Part shown: positions 34,962 to 44,628 of the stretch, one piece after another
How the letters are laid out: the number at the start of each line of letters is the position of its first letter
Numbering within the stretch: position 1 is the first letter of the stretch
NCBI RefSeq assembly: GCF_900696085.1
Contig: NZ_CAADFC020000029.1
Coordinates: 176,691 to 240,690 of the forward strand
Direction: 5' to 3'
DNA from: Bradyrhizobium ivorense
GTDB taxonomy: Bacteria > Pseudomonadota > Alphaproteobacteria > Rhizobiales > Xanthobacteraceae
Length of the DNA: 64,000 nucleotides
Translations under genes and position numbers: made by a program
Notes under the pieces: model-generated
Seen by the model: only the letters and a program-made list of their open reading frames with translations
The model's database searches: none
What the model was told of the DNA's origin: nothing

Positions 34962-35151
34962 CCTATTCTCCGCAGGAATGAGGGCTATCGCTGTGTCTGT
35001 CTGCCATGATCGGCCGAAATTGGCCATTTTCTTCGCTGCGCCGGCGGCGAACAGGCGAGGCGGGACACGCGTTTGTGCGATTGACAGGACCGGCCGGGGC
35101 CGTCAATCAGGCGCGGGTGCGTATGCCGGGATGCGACAGCAGGAGGCCTGA

Positions 35152-36315
35152 ATGCAGCGACCGACGACATCGTCCGGTGTTGTGGATTTTGCGCGCGGCG
35201 GCTCGAAGAACCTGCCGGGGCAAATCGTGCTGGTGCTGCAGGGCGGCGGCGCGCTTGGCTCCTATCAGGCCGGCGTCTATCAGGCGCTGCATGAAGCCGG
35301 CGTCGAGCCGGACTGGATCGTCGGGACGTCGATCGGGGCGATCAACGCCAGCCTGATCGCCGGCAACGCGCCGCAGCACCGCCTGGCGCGGCTCACCGAA
35401 TTCTGGAGCCGCGTGCAGCGCTCTTCCAGCTGGGATCCGCCGGAGGCCTTTTCGGGGCTCGGAAACAGCTGGTCCTACTGGACGACGCTGGTCCAAGGCA
35501 TTGCGGGCTTCTTCACGCCCAATCCGTTTGCCCATGCAGGCCACAGCTATCCACTCGGCGCCGATCGCGCCGGCTACTATTCCACGGCACCGCTTCAGAG
35601 CACGCTCGGCGAACTCGTCGACTTCGATCTGATCAATCAGGGCCGCCCGCGCCTGACGGTGGGCGCCGCGCACGTGCGCAGCAGCCAGATGACCTATTTC
35701 GACAGCAGCCGCTGCAAGCTCGACGCCCGGCACATCATGGCGTCCGGCGCGCTGCCGCCGGCGTTTCCCGCGGTGCGCGTCGACGGCGAACTGTACTGGG
35801 ACGGCGGCATCCTCTCCAACACGCCGACCGAAGTGGTGTTCGACGACAATCCGCGCCGGGACTCGCTGATCTTCAGCGTTCATCTGTGGAATCCGATCGG
35901 CCCCGAACCGGCGACCATGGCAGACGTGCTCAACCGCACCAAGGACGTGCAGTATTCCAGCCGGATCGCCAGCCAGATCACGCGCCATCAGCAGACGCAT
36001 CGTTTGCGCCACGTCATCAACGAGCTGGCGGCGAGGTTGCCGGAGGCCGAGCGCAGCCGGCCCGAAGTCAGGGAATTGATGAGCTATGGCTGCCAGACGC
36101 GCATGCATGTCGTGCAATTGCTGGCGCCGCAGCTGTCGCACGAAGACCACACCAAGGACGTCGACTTCAGCCCGTCCGGCATCAGGCAGCGCTGGGAGGC
36201 CGGCTACGCTCATGCCCGCGACGTGCTGGCCCGCAAGCCCTGGGCCGGCCAATTCGATACGCTCTCAGGCGTGATCCTGCACGAGGCAGGGTACGGCGCG
36301 ATCGCCGCGGAGTGA
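35152..36315 (+). CDS. patatin-like phospholipase with DUF3734
   Basis: This 387-residue protein has the patatin oxyanion loop GGGALGSY at residues 31-38, the nucleophile motif GTSIG at 58-62 (Ser60) and the catalytic Asp in DGG near residue 221. It is therefore a Ser-Asp dyad lipid acyl hydrolase. The C-terminal third matches the DUF3734 extension common in rhizobial patatins. No signal peptide is visible, so it is probably cytosolic. It is monocistronic and convergent with the next gene. Confidence 0.9.
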   Translation: MQRPTTSSGVVDFARGGSKNLPGQIVLVLQGGGALGSYQAGVYQALHEAGVEPDWIVGTSIGAINASLIAGNAPQHRLARLTEFWSRVQRSSSWDPPEAFSGLGNSWSYWTTLVQGIAGFFTPNPFAHAGHSYPLGADRAGYYSTAPLQSTLGELVDFDLINQGRPRLTVGAAHVRSSQMTYFDSSRCKLDARHIMASGALPPAFPAVRVDGELYWDGGILSNTPTEVVFDDNPRRDSLIFSVHLWNPIGPEPATMADVLNRTKDVQYSSRIASQITRHQQTHRLRHVINELAARLPEAERSRPEVRELMSYGCQTRMHVVQLLAPQLSHEDHTKDVDFSPSGIRQRWEAGYAHARDVLARKPWAGQFDTLSGVILHEAGYGAIAAE

Positions 36316-36346
36316 ACCCGGCCTGCTTGTGGGATGCCGGCGGCGC

Positions 36347-37555
36347 TCAATCGGCCGACAGCGGTTCGCCGGTCAGTGACCAGCTTTCGCCGTCGAACGT
36401 TGCGATCCGCAAGGTGCGGAACGGCGTGTAGTCGCCGGGCTTGGTGCTGATCGAGATGCCGGGCAGCATCATCGGCAGCCGCTCGCCATGGAGCAGGGTC
36501 GCCTGCTTGATCAGGTTTTCGCGGGTCAGCTGATCGCCGCATTTTTGCAAGGTCCGCTCGATGGCGTGGACATTCATGTAGGCCACGAGCACCGAGTAGT
36601 CGTCCGGATTGGCCGAGGAAGCGTATTTTTTCAGGAACTCCTTGTAGGCCTTGACCTCAGCGTCATTGGCCCAGGCCGGATCGCCGGGCTGCTTGAGAAA
36701 TTGCGTCGTCACCAGCCCCTTCGACGCTTCGAGGCCCGCCGGCTTCAGGATGGTCTCGACCGATGCCGTCGATCCGCCGATGATGTGCAGGGGCTTCCAG
36801 CCGAGCTCGTAGACCTTGCGGATCGACTGCGCCGCCGCCTTCGACGACGATTGCTCGATCAGGGTGTCGACGCCGGCCGCCTTGAGCTGCACGATCTGCG
36901 AGTCGATCGTGGGATCGGCCAATTCGTAGGAAGCCTGGGCAACGATCAGCGTCTCCTTGGCGCCGAGGCCAGCGCGGAGACCCTTGAGGTAGTCCTTGCC
37001 GTAATCGTCGTTCTGGTAGAGCACGCCGATCTTCGCGTCAGGCTTTGCGGCCAGGATGTACTTGGCAACGACGCGGCCTTCGGTTTCGAAGTCCGGGTAC
37101 AGCGGAACCGTCCACGGGAATGTCTTGGGATCGTTGAAGCGGCGTCCGCCCGCGGTGATGAAGAGCTGCGGCACCTGCTTGCCATTGAGGTATTTCTGGA
37201 TCGCAACGTTCGGCGCGGTCCCGATGGTACCGACTTCGGCCAGAATGCCGACATCCTCGACCAGCTTGCGCGATTGCTCGACGGCCTTCGGGGCGCTGTA
37301 AGCGTTGTCGAGCTGCGTGAAGCTGATCTTGCGGCCGTTGATCCCGCCCTGCCCATTCAGCATCTCGAAATATCCGACCACGGCCCGTCCGGCGCCCGCG
37401 CCGAACGCCGAGGCCGGACCGCTCAGCGGCGTCGACTGGCCGAGCTTGATCTCGGTATCGCTGGCGCCGGGGTCATAGGCCTTTTGGGCATAGGCGGGGG
37501 CTCCCAGCAGGCACGACAGCGCAGCGGCCGCCAATACGCGGTTGATGTGGTTCAA
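36347..37555 (-). CDS. ABC transporter substrate-binding protein (branched-chain amino acid type)
   Basis: This 402-residue periplasmic protein has a signal peptide (AAAALSCLLGAPAYAQ) followed by a Leu/Ile/Val-binding-type fold (EIKLGQSTPLSGPASAFG, IGVLYQNDDYGKDYLKG). The start is TTG at 37555 behind the strong ribosome site AGGGAGGAAA. Such proteins in rhizobial catabolic loci often bind aromatic or short-chain acids. No permease or ATPase genes are nearby. It lies 42 bases downstream of the acyl-CoA dehydrogenase gene on the same strand. Confidence 0.87.
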   Translation of the reverse strand: MNHINRVLAAAALSCLLGAPAYAQKAYDPGASDTEIKLGQSTPLSGPASAFGAGAGRAVVGYFEMLNGQGGINGRKISFTQLDNAYSAPKAVEQSRKLVEDVGILAEVGTIGTAPNVAIQKYLNGKQVPQLFITAGGRRFNDPKTFPWTVPLYPDFETEGRVVAKYILAAKPDAKIGVLYQNDDYGKDYLKGLRAGLGAKETLIVAQASYELADPTIDSQIVQLKAAGVDTLIEQSSSKAAAQSIRKVYELGWKPLHIIGGSTASVETILKPAGLEASKGLVTTQFLKQPGDPAWANDAEVKAYKEFLKKYASSANPDDYSVLVAYMNVHAIERTLQKCGDQLTRENLIKQATLLHGERLPMMLPGISISTKPGDYTPFRTLRIATFDGESWSLTGEPLSAD

Positions 37556-37597
37556 GACGATTTCCTCCCTCTTGTATTTTCTTGAGAATATTTTGCT

Positions 37598-38737
37598 CTA
37601 GCGCAGCAGCTCGCGGGCGATCACGACGCGCTGGATCTGGTTGGTGCCCTCGAAAATCTGGGTCAGCTTGGCGTCACGCATCATGCGCTCGACCGGATAG
37701 TCCATGGTGTAGCCGTAGCCGCCGAAGATCTGGACCGCGTCGGTCGTCACCTTCATCGCCATGTCGCTGCCGACGCATTTGGCCATGCTGGCGAGGACGT
37801 TGAGGCGCTTCCAGTCGCCGGCATCACCGGCGCGGGCGCATTCATAGACCAGCGCGCGCGCCGCCTCGATCTGGATCGCCATGTCGGCGAGCATGAACTG
37901 CACGCCCTGGAATTCGGCGATCGGCTTCTTGAACTGCTTGCGCTCCTTGGCGTAGGCCACGCAGGCATCGAGCGCGCCCTGCGCGAGGCCAACCGACTGC
38001 GCGCCGATGGTCGGGCGGTTGAGGTCGAGCGCGCGCATCGAGGCGCGAAAACCCTTGCCTTCCTCGCCGACCAGATTTTCCGCCGGGACCCGGACATTGT
38101 CGAAGAAGATCGGCGTGTTGGGGGCACCGCGAAAGCCCATCTTGCGCTCGTGGCGGCCGAACGAGATGCCCGGCATCTTCTTCGGCTCGACGATGAACGC
38201 GCTGATGCCGTCGGCGCCGTTGCCATCGCTGGTCCGCGCCATCACCACGATGTAGTCGGCGACGACGCCGTAGCTGCACCATTGCTTGCGGCCGTTGAGG
38301 ACGTAGCTGTCGCCATCCTTCACGGCGCGGGTGTTGAGCGCGGCGACGTCGGAGCCGGCTTGCGGCTCGGAGATCGCGATCGCCGTCACGACGCCGCCCT
38401 CGGCGATAACAGGCAGGTATTTTTTGCGCTGCTCTTCCGAGCCGAAATGCAGCAGCGGCATGATGAACATGGTGTTGAGCGCCGCGATCGACGCGCAGGC
38501 CGGCGAGACCTTGGAGATCTCCTCGCGCGCGATGCAGGCCATGGTCAGATTGCCGTTCGGGCCGCCATAGCGTTCCGGCACCCAGAGCTGCATCAGCCCC
38601 ATCTCGCCGAACAGTTTGACGAGCTCGAGCGGGAAGCGATCGGTCTCGTCGATCTCGGCGGCGATCGGCGCCACGTGCCTTGCGACCATCTTGCGGACGT
38701 TGTCGCGGAACGCGATCTGCTCCTCGGTGAAACTCAT
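37598..38737 (-). CDS. acyl-CoA dehydrogenase
   Basis: This 379-residue FAD enzyme oxidises acyl-CoA thioesters to enoyl-CoA. AIAISEPQAGSDVAAL near 120 and NGRKQWCS near 148 are the flavin and substrate signatures. QIFEGTNQIQR near the C-terminus retains the EGT catalytic Glu. GGGGAG precedes the ATG at 38737. It diverges from the GntR-type regulator across an 82-base gap containing a palindrome, so it is probably that regulator's target. Confidence 0.93.
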   Translation of the reverse strand: MSFTEEQIAFRDNVRKMVARHVAPIAAEIDETDRFPLELVKLFGEMGLMQLWVPERYGGPNGNLTMACIAREEISKVSPACASIAALNTMFIMPLLHFGSEEQRKKYLPVIAEGGVVTAIAISEPQAGSDVAALNTRAVKDGDSYVLNGRKQWCSYGVVADYIVVMARTSDGNGADGISAFIVEPKKMPGISFGRHERKMGFRGAPNTPIFFDNVRVPAENLVGEEGKGFRASMRALDLNRPTIGAQSVGLAQGALDACVAYAKERKQFKKPIAEFQGVQFMLADMAIQIEAARALVYECARAGDAGDWKRLNVLASMAKCVGSDMAMKVTTDAVQIFGGYGYTMDYPVERMMRDAKLTQIFEGTNQIQRVVIARELLR

Positions 38738-38786
38738 GCGGACTCCCCGGTCGTTTTCTTTTGCCGGAAGCCAAAAAGGGGCTTCC

Positions 38787-38809
38787 ATTGAATGGGTGAT
38801 CCATTTAAT
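38787..38809. promoter_or_regulatory. palindromic operator candidate of the GntR/FadR-type regulator
   Basis: ATTGAATGG, GTGAT and CCATTTAAT form an inverted repeat with 8 of 9 arm bases matching. It lies in the 82-base gap between the divergent acyl-CoA dehydrogenase and GntR genes. The TGG-N-CCA core resembles FadR-family operators. It could control both directions. Confidence 0.6.
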
Positions 38810-38819
38810 AATCCACCTC

Positions 38820-39686
38820 ATGAGCACCAAGTCAAGCCCTCGCGCGCCCGCGCGTCCCCGGGCCGCCGCTCCGAACCGGCGCGAGCGCGCCATCGATCTG
38901 CGCGCCGCAGGTAGTGCGGCCGCGCCGACCTTCAAGCCGATCCACACTAGGCGGACGTTCGAGGAAATCTGCGAGCGGATTCGCGAGCAGCTGGCGCTCG
39001 GCGTCTTGAAGCCCGGCGACAAACTTCCCGCCGAGCGCGAGCTGGCGCAGCAGCTCGGCGTCAGCCGCAACGTGCTGCGGGAGGCGCTGCGCAGCCTCGA
39101 GATGGCTGGCGTGCTGAAGCTGCAGAAGGGCGTCAAGGGCGGCGCCTTCATCCAGCAGGGCGATACCCGCCGCATGAACGAGGTGATGCGGGACATGCTG
39201 AGCCTCGGCACGATCTCGGTCGGGGAATTGTCCGAGGCGCGGGTTCACGTGCTCGATCTGGTGGTGCGGCTGGCCTGCGCCAATGCGCGGCGTGCCGATC
39301 TCGATGCGCTCGAGGCCAACATCGCGCGGACTGAGCTGGCGACCAAGGAGGGCCGGCTGCTCGACCGGGTCGAGTGCTCGCGCGAGTTCTACAAGCTGCT
39401 GGCAGCGTCGACCGGCAACAAGGTGATCGCGATGATCGTGGATTCCGTCACCGAGATCCACATGCGCTTCGTCTACGCCAAAGTGGCATCGAGCGGGGTC
39501 GCGATGGCGCGGCTCGCCGAGAAGCGACGCCAGTTCCTGGCGGCGCTGAGCGACAGAAACGTGACGCTGGCGAGCCGGCTGCTGCGAGCGCACCTGGAAT
39601 CCGTGCAACGGATGCTCGAGCAGGATCCGGGCGCGATGTCGCTGCACGTCGCGCTGGCGGACGTTCAACCCGGAATGCGACGCTAG
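38820..39686 (+). CDS. GntR-family (FadR subfamily) transcriptional regulator
   Basis: This 288-residue regulator has a polar N-terminal extension of about 40 residues, a winged helix (KPGDKLPAERELAQQLGVSRNVLREALRSLEMAGVL, about 65-100) and an all-helical FCD ligand domain (about 125-270). FadR-type proteins respond to acyl-CoA or organic acids. Its position between divergent acyl-CoA dehydrogenase genes and the enoyl-CoA hydratase unit suggests it senses the pathway substrate or a CoA ester. Confidence 0.9.
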   Translation: MSTKSSPRAPARPRAAAPNRRERAIDLRAAGSAAAPTFKPIHTRRTFEEICERIREQLALGVLKPGDKLPAERELAQQLGVSRNVLREALRSLEMAGVLKLQKGVKGGAFIQQGDTRRMNEVMRDMLSLGTISVGELSEARVHVLDLVVRLACANARRADLDALEANIARTELATKEGRLLDRVECSREFYKLLAASTGNKVIAMIVDSVTEIHMRFVYAKVASSGVAMARLAEKRRQFLAALSDRNVTLASRLLRAHLESVQRMLEQDPGAMSLHVALADVQPGMRR

Positions 39687-39731
39687 ACGCAGCAAACCGA
39701 TACTCAAACAGCAATAACAACGGAGGCAAAC

Positions 39732-40541
39732 GTGTCCAATTACGCCAAGTACGAGTGTCTGAAGGTCGAGGTTGCGGACAAGGTCGCGACCGTGACCTTG
39801 AACCGCCCGCAGGCGCGCAACGCGATCAATCAGAAGCTGATCCGCGAGTTGCGCACGATCTGGGACGATCTTGCCGACGATCACGCCGTCAATGCCGTGG
39901 TGCTGACCGGCGCCGGCGACTTCTTCAGCGTCGGCGGCGACGTCAAGGCGATGTCGGAGCGGCCGGGCGGCGACGTGCTCGAGGAGGGCGAGGTCCACGA
40001 TCCCATGATCAGCCGGCGCGGCGTCACTCGCCAGCTCGAGCTCGACAAGCCGATCATCGCGGCGATCAACGGCGATGCGATCGGCCTGGCCGCGACCCAC
40101 GCGCTGCTCTGCGACATCACCGTGATGGCCGAGGATGCGCGGATCGGCGATACGCATGTTTCGCGCGTCGGCCTGGTCGCCGGCGACGGCGGTACCGTGA
40201 TCTGGCCGCTCTTGGTCGGCATCAGCAAGGCCAAGGAATTTTTGATCCGCGGCACGCTGCTGAAGGGCGCCGAGGCGGAGCGGATTGGCCTCGTCAATCA
40301 TATCGCGCCGCGTGCCGAGGTGCTGGCGAAGGCCCGCGAGATCGCGGTCGAGCTTGCCAACGGCCCGACCTGGGCGATCCGCTGGACCAAGCTGTCGATC
40401 AATCAGGTTATCAAGGACCGCGTCAACATGCTGCTGGAAGCGTCAATGGCGCTGGAGCAGGTGACGTTCGAGACCGCCGACCACAAGGAAGCGACGATGT
40501 CGTTCAAGGAGAAGCGCAAGCCCAGATTCGGCCGGGGCTAG
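39732..40541 (+). CDS. enoyl-CoA hydratase/isomerase family protein
   Basis: This 269-residue crotonase-fold protein has the CoA-binding and oxyanion stretches TLNRPQARNAIN (about 22-33) and GDFFSVGGDVKAM (about 62-74). The usual glutamate-bearing segment reads IGDTHVSRVGLVAGDGG, so the standard hydratase glutamates are not obvious and the reaction could differ from simple hydration. It starts with GTG at 39732 behind GGAGGC. It is the first gene of a rightward unit with the fused dehydrogenase and a CoA-transferase. Confidence 0.88.
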   Translation: MSNYAKYECLKVEVADKVATVTLNRPQARNAINQKLIRELRTIWDDLADDHAVNAVVLTGAGDFFSVGGDVKAMSERPGGDVLEEGEVHDPMISRRGVTRQLELDKPIIAAINGDAIGLAATHALLCDITVMAEDARIGDTHVSRVGLVAGDGGTVIWPLLVGISKAKEFLIRGTLLKGAEAERIGLVNHIAPRAEVLAKAREIAVELANGPTWAIRWTKLSINQVIKDRVNMLLEASMALEQVTFETADHKEATMSFKEKRKPRFGRG

Positions 40542-40550
40542 GTACGGCCG

Positions 40551-42779
40551 ATGGTAGCGCCCGACCCGTGCGGCGATGATATCGCCGGCATGCTGCGCGA
40601 CTCCTTGCGCGGATTCCTCGACGAGCATTGGCGCACGCGCGGCATGGCGGCGGCCTCTTCGTCGGACGAGATCTCTGCCATATGGCGCAGGCTCGTCGGG
40701 CAGGGCGTTGCCGCGCTCGGCTCCGGGGGCGACGAGGGCGGGCTGCGCGAGATATTGGTGGCGATGGAGGAACTCGGCCGCGCCGCCTGTCCCGCACCGA
40801 TGTGGTCGGCGGCGCTCGCCAATCTCGCGCTGACGGGATCACGGGCCGAAGCGGCGCGGGATTTGCTGGCCGGACTGCACGCCGGCACGGCGGTCGCGGC
40901 CTTCTCGTTTGGCGGGCTCGATCCCGACGCCGGCACAGGCGCGATCGAGGTCACGGACCGCAAGGGGACGGGCGTACTTCGCTTCGTCGAGGCCGCGGCA
41001 AGTGCCACGCATCTCCTTGTCGCGGTCGACAAGTCCAGCCTTGCGCTGGTCGAACTCGCGGCTCCGGGCGTCGATCGTGTCGCAACACGCGCGATGGGCA
41101 CTTGGGGGCTCTACGAGGTCAGGCTGAACGCAGCGCGGGTGACGCCTATCTCCGCCGAGTTGGTCGCGGTGGAGGATCTCCGGCTCAAAGGCAGGGTCGC
41201 GCTAGTGGCGCGCGCCTATGGCGCCGCGCGGCGCGCGTTCGAGCTCGCGGTGGATTACGCCAAGGAGCGGCACCAGTTCGGCCAGCCGATCGGAAAATTC
41301 CAGGCCATTCAGCACAAGCTGGCGAACGGCCTGATCGCGCTGGAAGGTATCCGCCTCGTTCTGGATCATGCCGCGCGGCTGCATGATGGCGGCGATGCCG
41401 CTTGGCACTATTTCGCCGATTGCGCATTCGCGTTCTCAGGCGACGCGTTGCGCCGCGTCTCGCTCGAGACGCAGCACACGTTCGGTGCGATCGGCTATGC
41501 CGAGGAACACGAGGCCCCGCAGCATTTCAAGCGCGTGCACCTCGACACGATCGCGCTTGGCGGCGCGGTGGATGCGAAGCGCAGGCTAGCTGCTTACCTG
41601 CTGGACGCTGGCGGCGCTGGTCTGCCGCAATACGACCTCGGATCCGCCGGAAATGCCTTGCGCGAGCGGGTTCGGCGCTGGCTCGACCAAAACTGGTCGG
41701 GCGACCGGAAGGCCGAGTTCGATCAGAGGCCGTTCGCGAAGCGTGAGTTCGACGCCGGCTTCGCCCGCGACATCGGCGAGACCGGATGGATCGGTCTCGG
41801 GTGGCCGGAACAATTCGGCGGCGAGGGGCGCTCCGCGCTGGAACAGATCGCCTTCATGGAGACGATGGAGCGCGCTGAGGCGCCGCGGATCGGTGCGGCG
41901 ATCCAGGCTAATGCGCTGATGATGTTCGGCACGCCGGAGCAGCAGCAAAAATACCTGCCGGAGATCCTGCGCGGCGAAGCCATGCACGGCATGGGCTACA
42001 GCGAACCGCAGGCGGGCTCTGATCTGGCGGCGCTGCGCACCAGCGCGGTCAGGGACGGCGACCATTGGGTGCTCAACGGCCAGAAGATCTGGACCACCAC
42101 CTGGTGGGGGAAATACATGTTCCTTGCGGCGCGGACCGACAGGGACGCGAGGCCGCCGCACGCCGGCATCAGTATGTTCATCGTCCCGATGGATGCGCCG
42201 GGCATCGCGATCCGGCCGTCGAGCACGATGTACGACGGCACCTTCGCCAACATCTTCTATGACAACGTCCGCATTCCCGCCGAGAATCTTGTCGGCGAGG
42301 TCAATGGCGGCTGGAAGGTGCTGACCGGTGCGCTCGCCTTCGAGCGCGGATTGGTCGGCGGCGGCATCGTGCTGAAAGTCGCGCACGCCTTCGAGCAACT
42401 GCGCCTGCGCGTCGCGGGTGATCCGTCGTTGGCCCAGGACCCGCTGGTTCGCGACCGGATGGCGACGCTGGCGTCGGAGATCGAGATCGGCCGCCAGCTG
42501 ATGATGCATTGCGCCGGGCTCGCCGCCGACGGCGTGACCCCGCCGGAATATGGCGCGATCAGCAAGGTGTTTTCCGGCGAACTGATGGAGCGCTTCGGCG
42601 AGGCCGCGCTCGACATTCTCGGCATGCGCGCCGCGCTGTCCGAGCAGATGCCGGGCGCGATCGACAATGGCCGCTTCGAGCAGAACCTGCGGCATTCGCT
42701 GATGTGGGTCATCAGCATCGGGACCAACGAAATTCAGCGCAGCCTGATCGCGCAGCGCGCGCTCGGGCTGCCGAGATAG
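40551..42779 (+). CDS. double-length fused acyl-CoA dehydrogenase
   Basis: This 742-residue protein contains two acyl-CoA dehydrogenase-like halves. The first (residues 1 to about 355) is divergent and keeps mainly the C-terminal helical part (YAKERHQFGQPIGKFQAIQHKLA). The second (about 365-742) has GYSEPQAGSDLAALRTSA and NGQKIWTTTWWGKYMFL, as expected for FAD and substrate binding. The C-terminal EGT glutamate is replaced (SIGTNEIQR). Heteromeric dehydrogenases of sterol side-chain breakdown have a similar split between subunits. It is co-oriented with the flanking hydratase and CoA-transferase genes. Confidence 0.87.
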   Translation: MVAPDPCGDDIAGMLRDSLRGFLDEHWRTRGMAAASSSDEISAIWRRLVGQGVAALGSGGDEGGLREILVAMEELGRAACPAPMWSAALANLALTGSRAEAARDLLAGLHAGTAVAAFSFGGLDPDAGTGAIEVTDRKGTGVLRFVEAAASATHLLVAVDKSSLALVELAAPGVDRVATRAMGTWGLYEVRLNAARVTPISAELVAVEDLRLKGRVALVARAYGAARRAFELAVDYAKERHQFGQPIGKFQAIQHKLANGLIALEGIRLVLDHAARLHDGGDAAWHYFADCAFAFSGDALRRVSLETQHTFGAIGYAEEHEAPQHFKRVHLDTIALGGAVDAKRRLAAYLLDAGGAGLPQYDLGSAGNALRERVRRWLDQNWSGDRKAEFDQRPFAKREFDAGFARDIGETGWIGLGWPEQFGGEGRSALEQIAFMETMERAEAPRIGAAIQANALMMFGTPEQQQKYLPEILRGEAMHGMGYSEPQAGSDLAALRTSAVRDGDHWVLNGQKIWTTTWWGKYMFLAARTDRDARPPHAGISMFIVPMDAPGIAIRPSSTMYDGTFANIFYDNVRIPAENLVGEVNGGWKVLTGALAFERGLVGGGIVLKVAHAFEQLRLRVAGDPSLAQDPLVRDRMATLASEIEIGRQLMMHCAGLAADGVTPPEYGAISKVFSGELMERFGEAALDILGMRAALSEQMPGAIDNGRFEQNLRHSLMWVISIGTNEIQRSLIAQRALGLPR

Positions 42780-42789
42780 GAGAGAGCGG

Positions 42790-43983
42790 ATGCAAAAGGA
42801 CGGCGACAGGGCACCGCTCGCGGGCGTGCGGGTGCTCGATTTCTCGATCATGCTGGCGGGGCCTTATTGCGCACGGCTGCTCGCCGATGTCGGTGCCGAG
42901 GTGATCAAGATCGAGCCGCCCGAGGGCGACGATATGCGGCTGCGGACGCCGCTGCGCGAGGGCCACAGCACCTATTTCGGCCAGCTCAACGCCGGCAAGC
43001 GGAGCCTGGCGCTCGACCTGAAGAACGCCGACGCCATCGAGCTGGTGCATCGCCTGGTCGCGGAGACCGACATCCTGGTCGAGAATTTTCGTCCCGGGGT
43101 GATGGACCGGCTCGGTCTCGGCTACGAGGCGCTGCGCGAGATCAATCCGCGCCTGATCTATTGCTCGATCTCGGGCTACGGCCAGTCCGGCCCGGCGGCC
43201 GAGCGCGCCGCCTACGCCATGATCGTGCATGCCGAGAGCGGCTTCGATCATTCGTTGATGCGCTATGCGGGGGATCGCGAGCGGCCGGCGGCCGGCGCCA
43301 TCTTCGTCGCCGACGTGCTCGGCGGCATTTTTGGCTACTCCGCGATCCAGACCGCGCTGGTTCAGCGTAACAGAACCGGCAAGGGCCAGCGGATCGATGT
43401 GGCGTTGATGGACTGCATGCTGAACCTCCTGGTCTACGAGCTGCAGGAGGCCCAGTTCCCGATCAGCGCGCCACGCCCGACCTATGGCCCGGTGCGCACC
43501 CGCGACGGCGATATCCTGATCGCGCCGGTCACCGCGCGCAATTTTACGGCGTTGTGCGAGGTGACGGGGCAGGAGGATTTGGTGACCGATCCCCGCTTCG
43601 CCACCGTCCCGGCACGCGGCGCAAACTGGACCGCCATGATGCAGGTGATCGAAAGGTGGACCGAACGTCACACCAAAGCCGAGTGCCTCGCGGCGCTCGA
43701 TCGCGCCGGCGTTCCCTGCGCCGAATATCGTGAACCGGGCGCGGCGCTGAGCGATCCGCATCTTCAGGCACGCGGTGTCTTCGGCGCGATCACGGATGGG
43801 GCCGGCGAGTTCGCCGGTGTCAATACGCCATGGAAGATGTCGGAGGCAGATACATCGATTGGACGGGCTGTGCCCGCGGTCGGTGCGCACCGCGACGAGG
43901 TGCTTTCAAGGACACTTGGCCTGTCGCCGGATGCAATCGCCGGGCTTGCCGCAGCCGGCGCATTCGGAAAGGCGCCGGCCTGA
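42790..43983 (+). CDS. family III CoA-transferase (CaiB/BaiF)
   Basis: This 397-residue protein matches family III CoA-transferases, which move CoA between acids through an aspartyl anhydride. VLDFSIMLAGPYCARLLADVGAEVIKIEPP near the start, LDLKNADAIELVHRLVAETDILVENFRPGVMDRLG near residue 75 and ICYCSISGYGQSGP-like residues near 120 are characteristic. GAGAG lies before the ATG. It probably activates the pathway acid. The acid is unknown. Confidence 0.9.
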   Translation: MQKDGDRAPLAGVRVLDFSIMLAGPYCARLLADVGAEVIKIEPPEGDDMRLRTPLREGHSTYFGQLNAGKRSLALDLKNADAIELVHRLVAETDILVENFRPGVMDRLGLGYEALREINPRLIYCSISGYGQSGPAAERAAYAMIVHAESGFDHSLMRYAGDRERPAAGAIFVADVLGGIFGYSAIQTALVQRNRTGKGQRIDVALMDCMLNLLVYELQEAQFPISAPRPTYGPVRTRDGDILIAPVTARNFTALCEVTGQEDLVTDPRFATVPARGANWTAMMQVIERWTERHTKAECLAALDRAGVPCAEYREPGAALSDPHLQARGVFGAITDGAGEFAGVNTPWKMSEADTSIGRAVPAVGAHRDEVLSRTLGLSPDAIAGLAAAGAFGKAPA

Positions 43984-43993
43984 CGCCGGAACT

Positions 43994-44488
43994 TCAAGAG
44001 TCGGATGCGGACTCCGGCGGCGCAGCCTTTGCGATCGCCAGCAGGCATTTGAGAAAATGCGCCCGGTCTTCCTTGCGCAGGGGAGCGAGCATGATGTTCT
44101 GCAGCTCGGCCGCGGCCGGCACCACGGACAACAGCGCCTCCTCGCCCTTGGCGGTGATCTGGACCTGAAGCGACCGGCGGTCGTCCGGGTTGCTCTTCTT
44201 AGAAACCAGCCTGCGCTCCGCCATCCGCTTGAGCATTTCGCTCAGCGTGTTGCGATCGCAACTGATGCGGTCGGCCAGCACGGAAGGGGTCAGCGGGCCC
44301 ACTTGGTACAGCGCCATCAGCACGCCGAACTGCCGGGGCGTGATGTCGCTCTGCTGCGTCATGCTCTGGTAGAGCCCGTCGTAGCGGGCCTCCAGCAGCC
44401 GCAGCAGAAACCCGACGCCGCCTTCGAGCTGCCAGTTGCGCGCAAGCTCCGCGGCCGAATTCGTCTTGCTTGCCTTGTGGGCTGCCAT
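43994..44488 (-). CDS. MarR-family transcriptional regulator
   Basis: This 164-residue winged-helix regulator has ITPRQFGVLMALYQVGPLTPSVLADRISCDRNTLSEMLKRM (about 48-88) and the wing RRLVSKKSNPDDRRSLQVQ after it. MarR proteins usually repress a divergent catabolic operon and release on binding an aromatic acid or CoA ester. The 190-base upstream gap contains a perfect 18-base palindrome next to the Rieske operon. Its end is convergent with the CoA-transferase gene. Confidence 0.9.
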   Translation of the reverse strand: MAAHKASKTNSAAELARNWQLEGGVGFLLRLLEARYDGLYQSMTQQSDITPRQFGVLMALYQVGPLTPSVLADRISCDRNTLSEMLKRMAERRLVSKKSNPDDRRSLQVQITAKGEEALLSVVPAAAELQNIMLAPLRKEDRAHFLKCLLAIAKAAPPESASDS

Positions 44489-44628
44489 CCCGTCGTCGGA
44501 CCCCTGCTGGAAATTTGCGTTAGCCGTTAGCAGCTTGGCTGAAAGCCCTCAACCCCTCGGTGAAGCAGCGGCGAAGTTGATTCAAGGGGACGAATCCTTG
44601 CCGGGCCCTTGCCAGCCGTCAGTCTATG

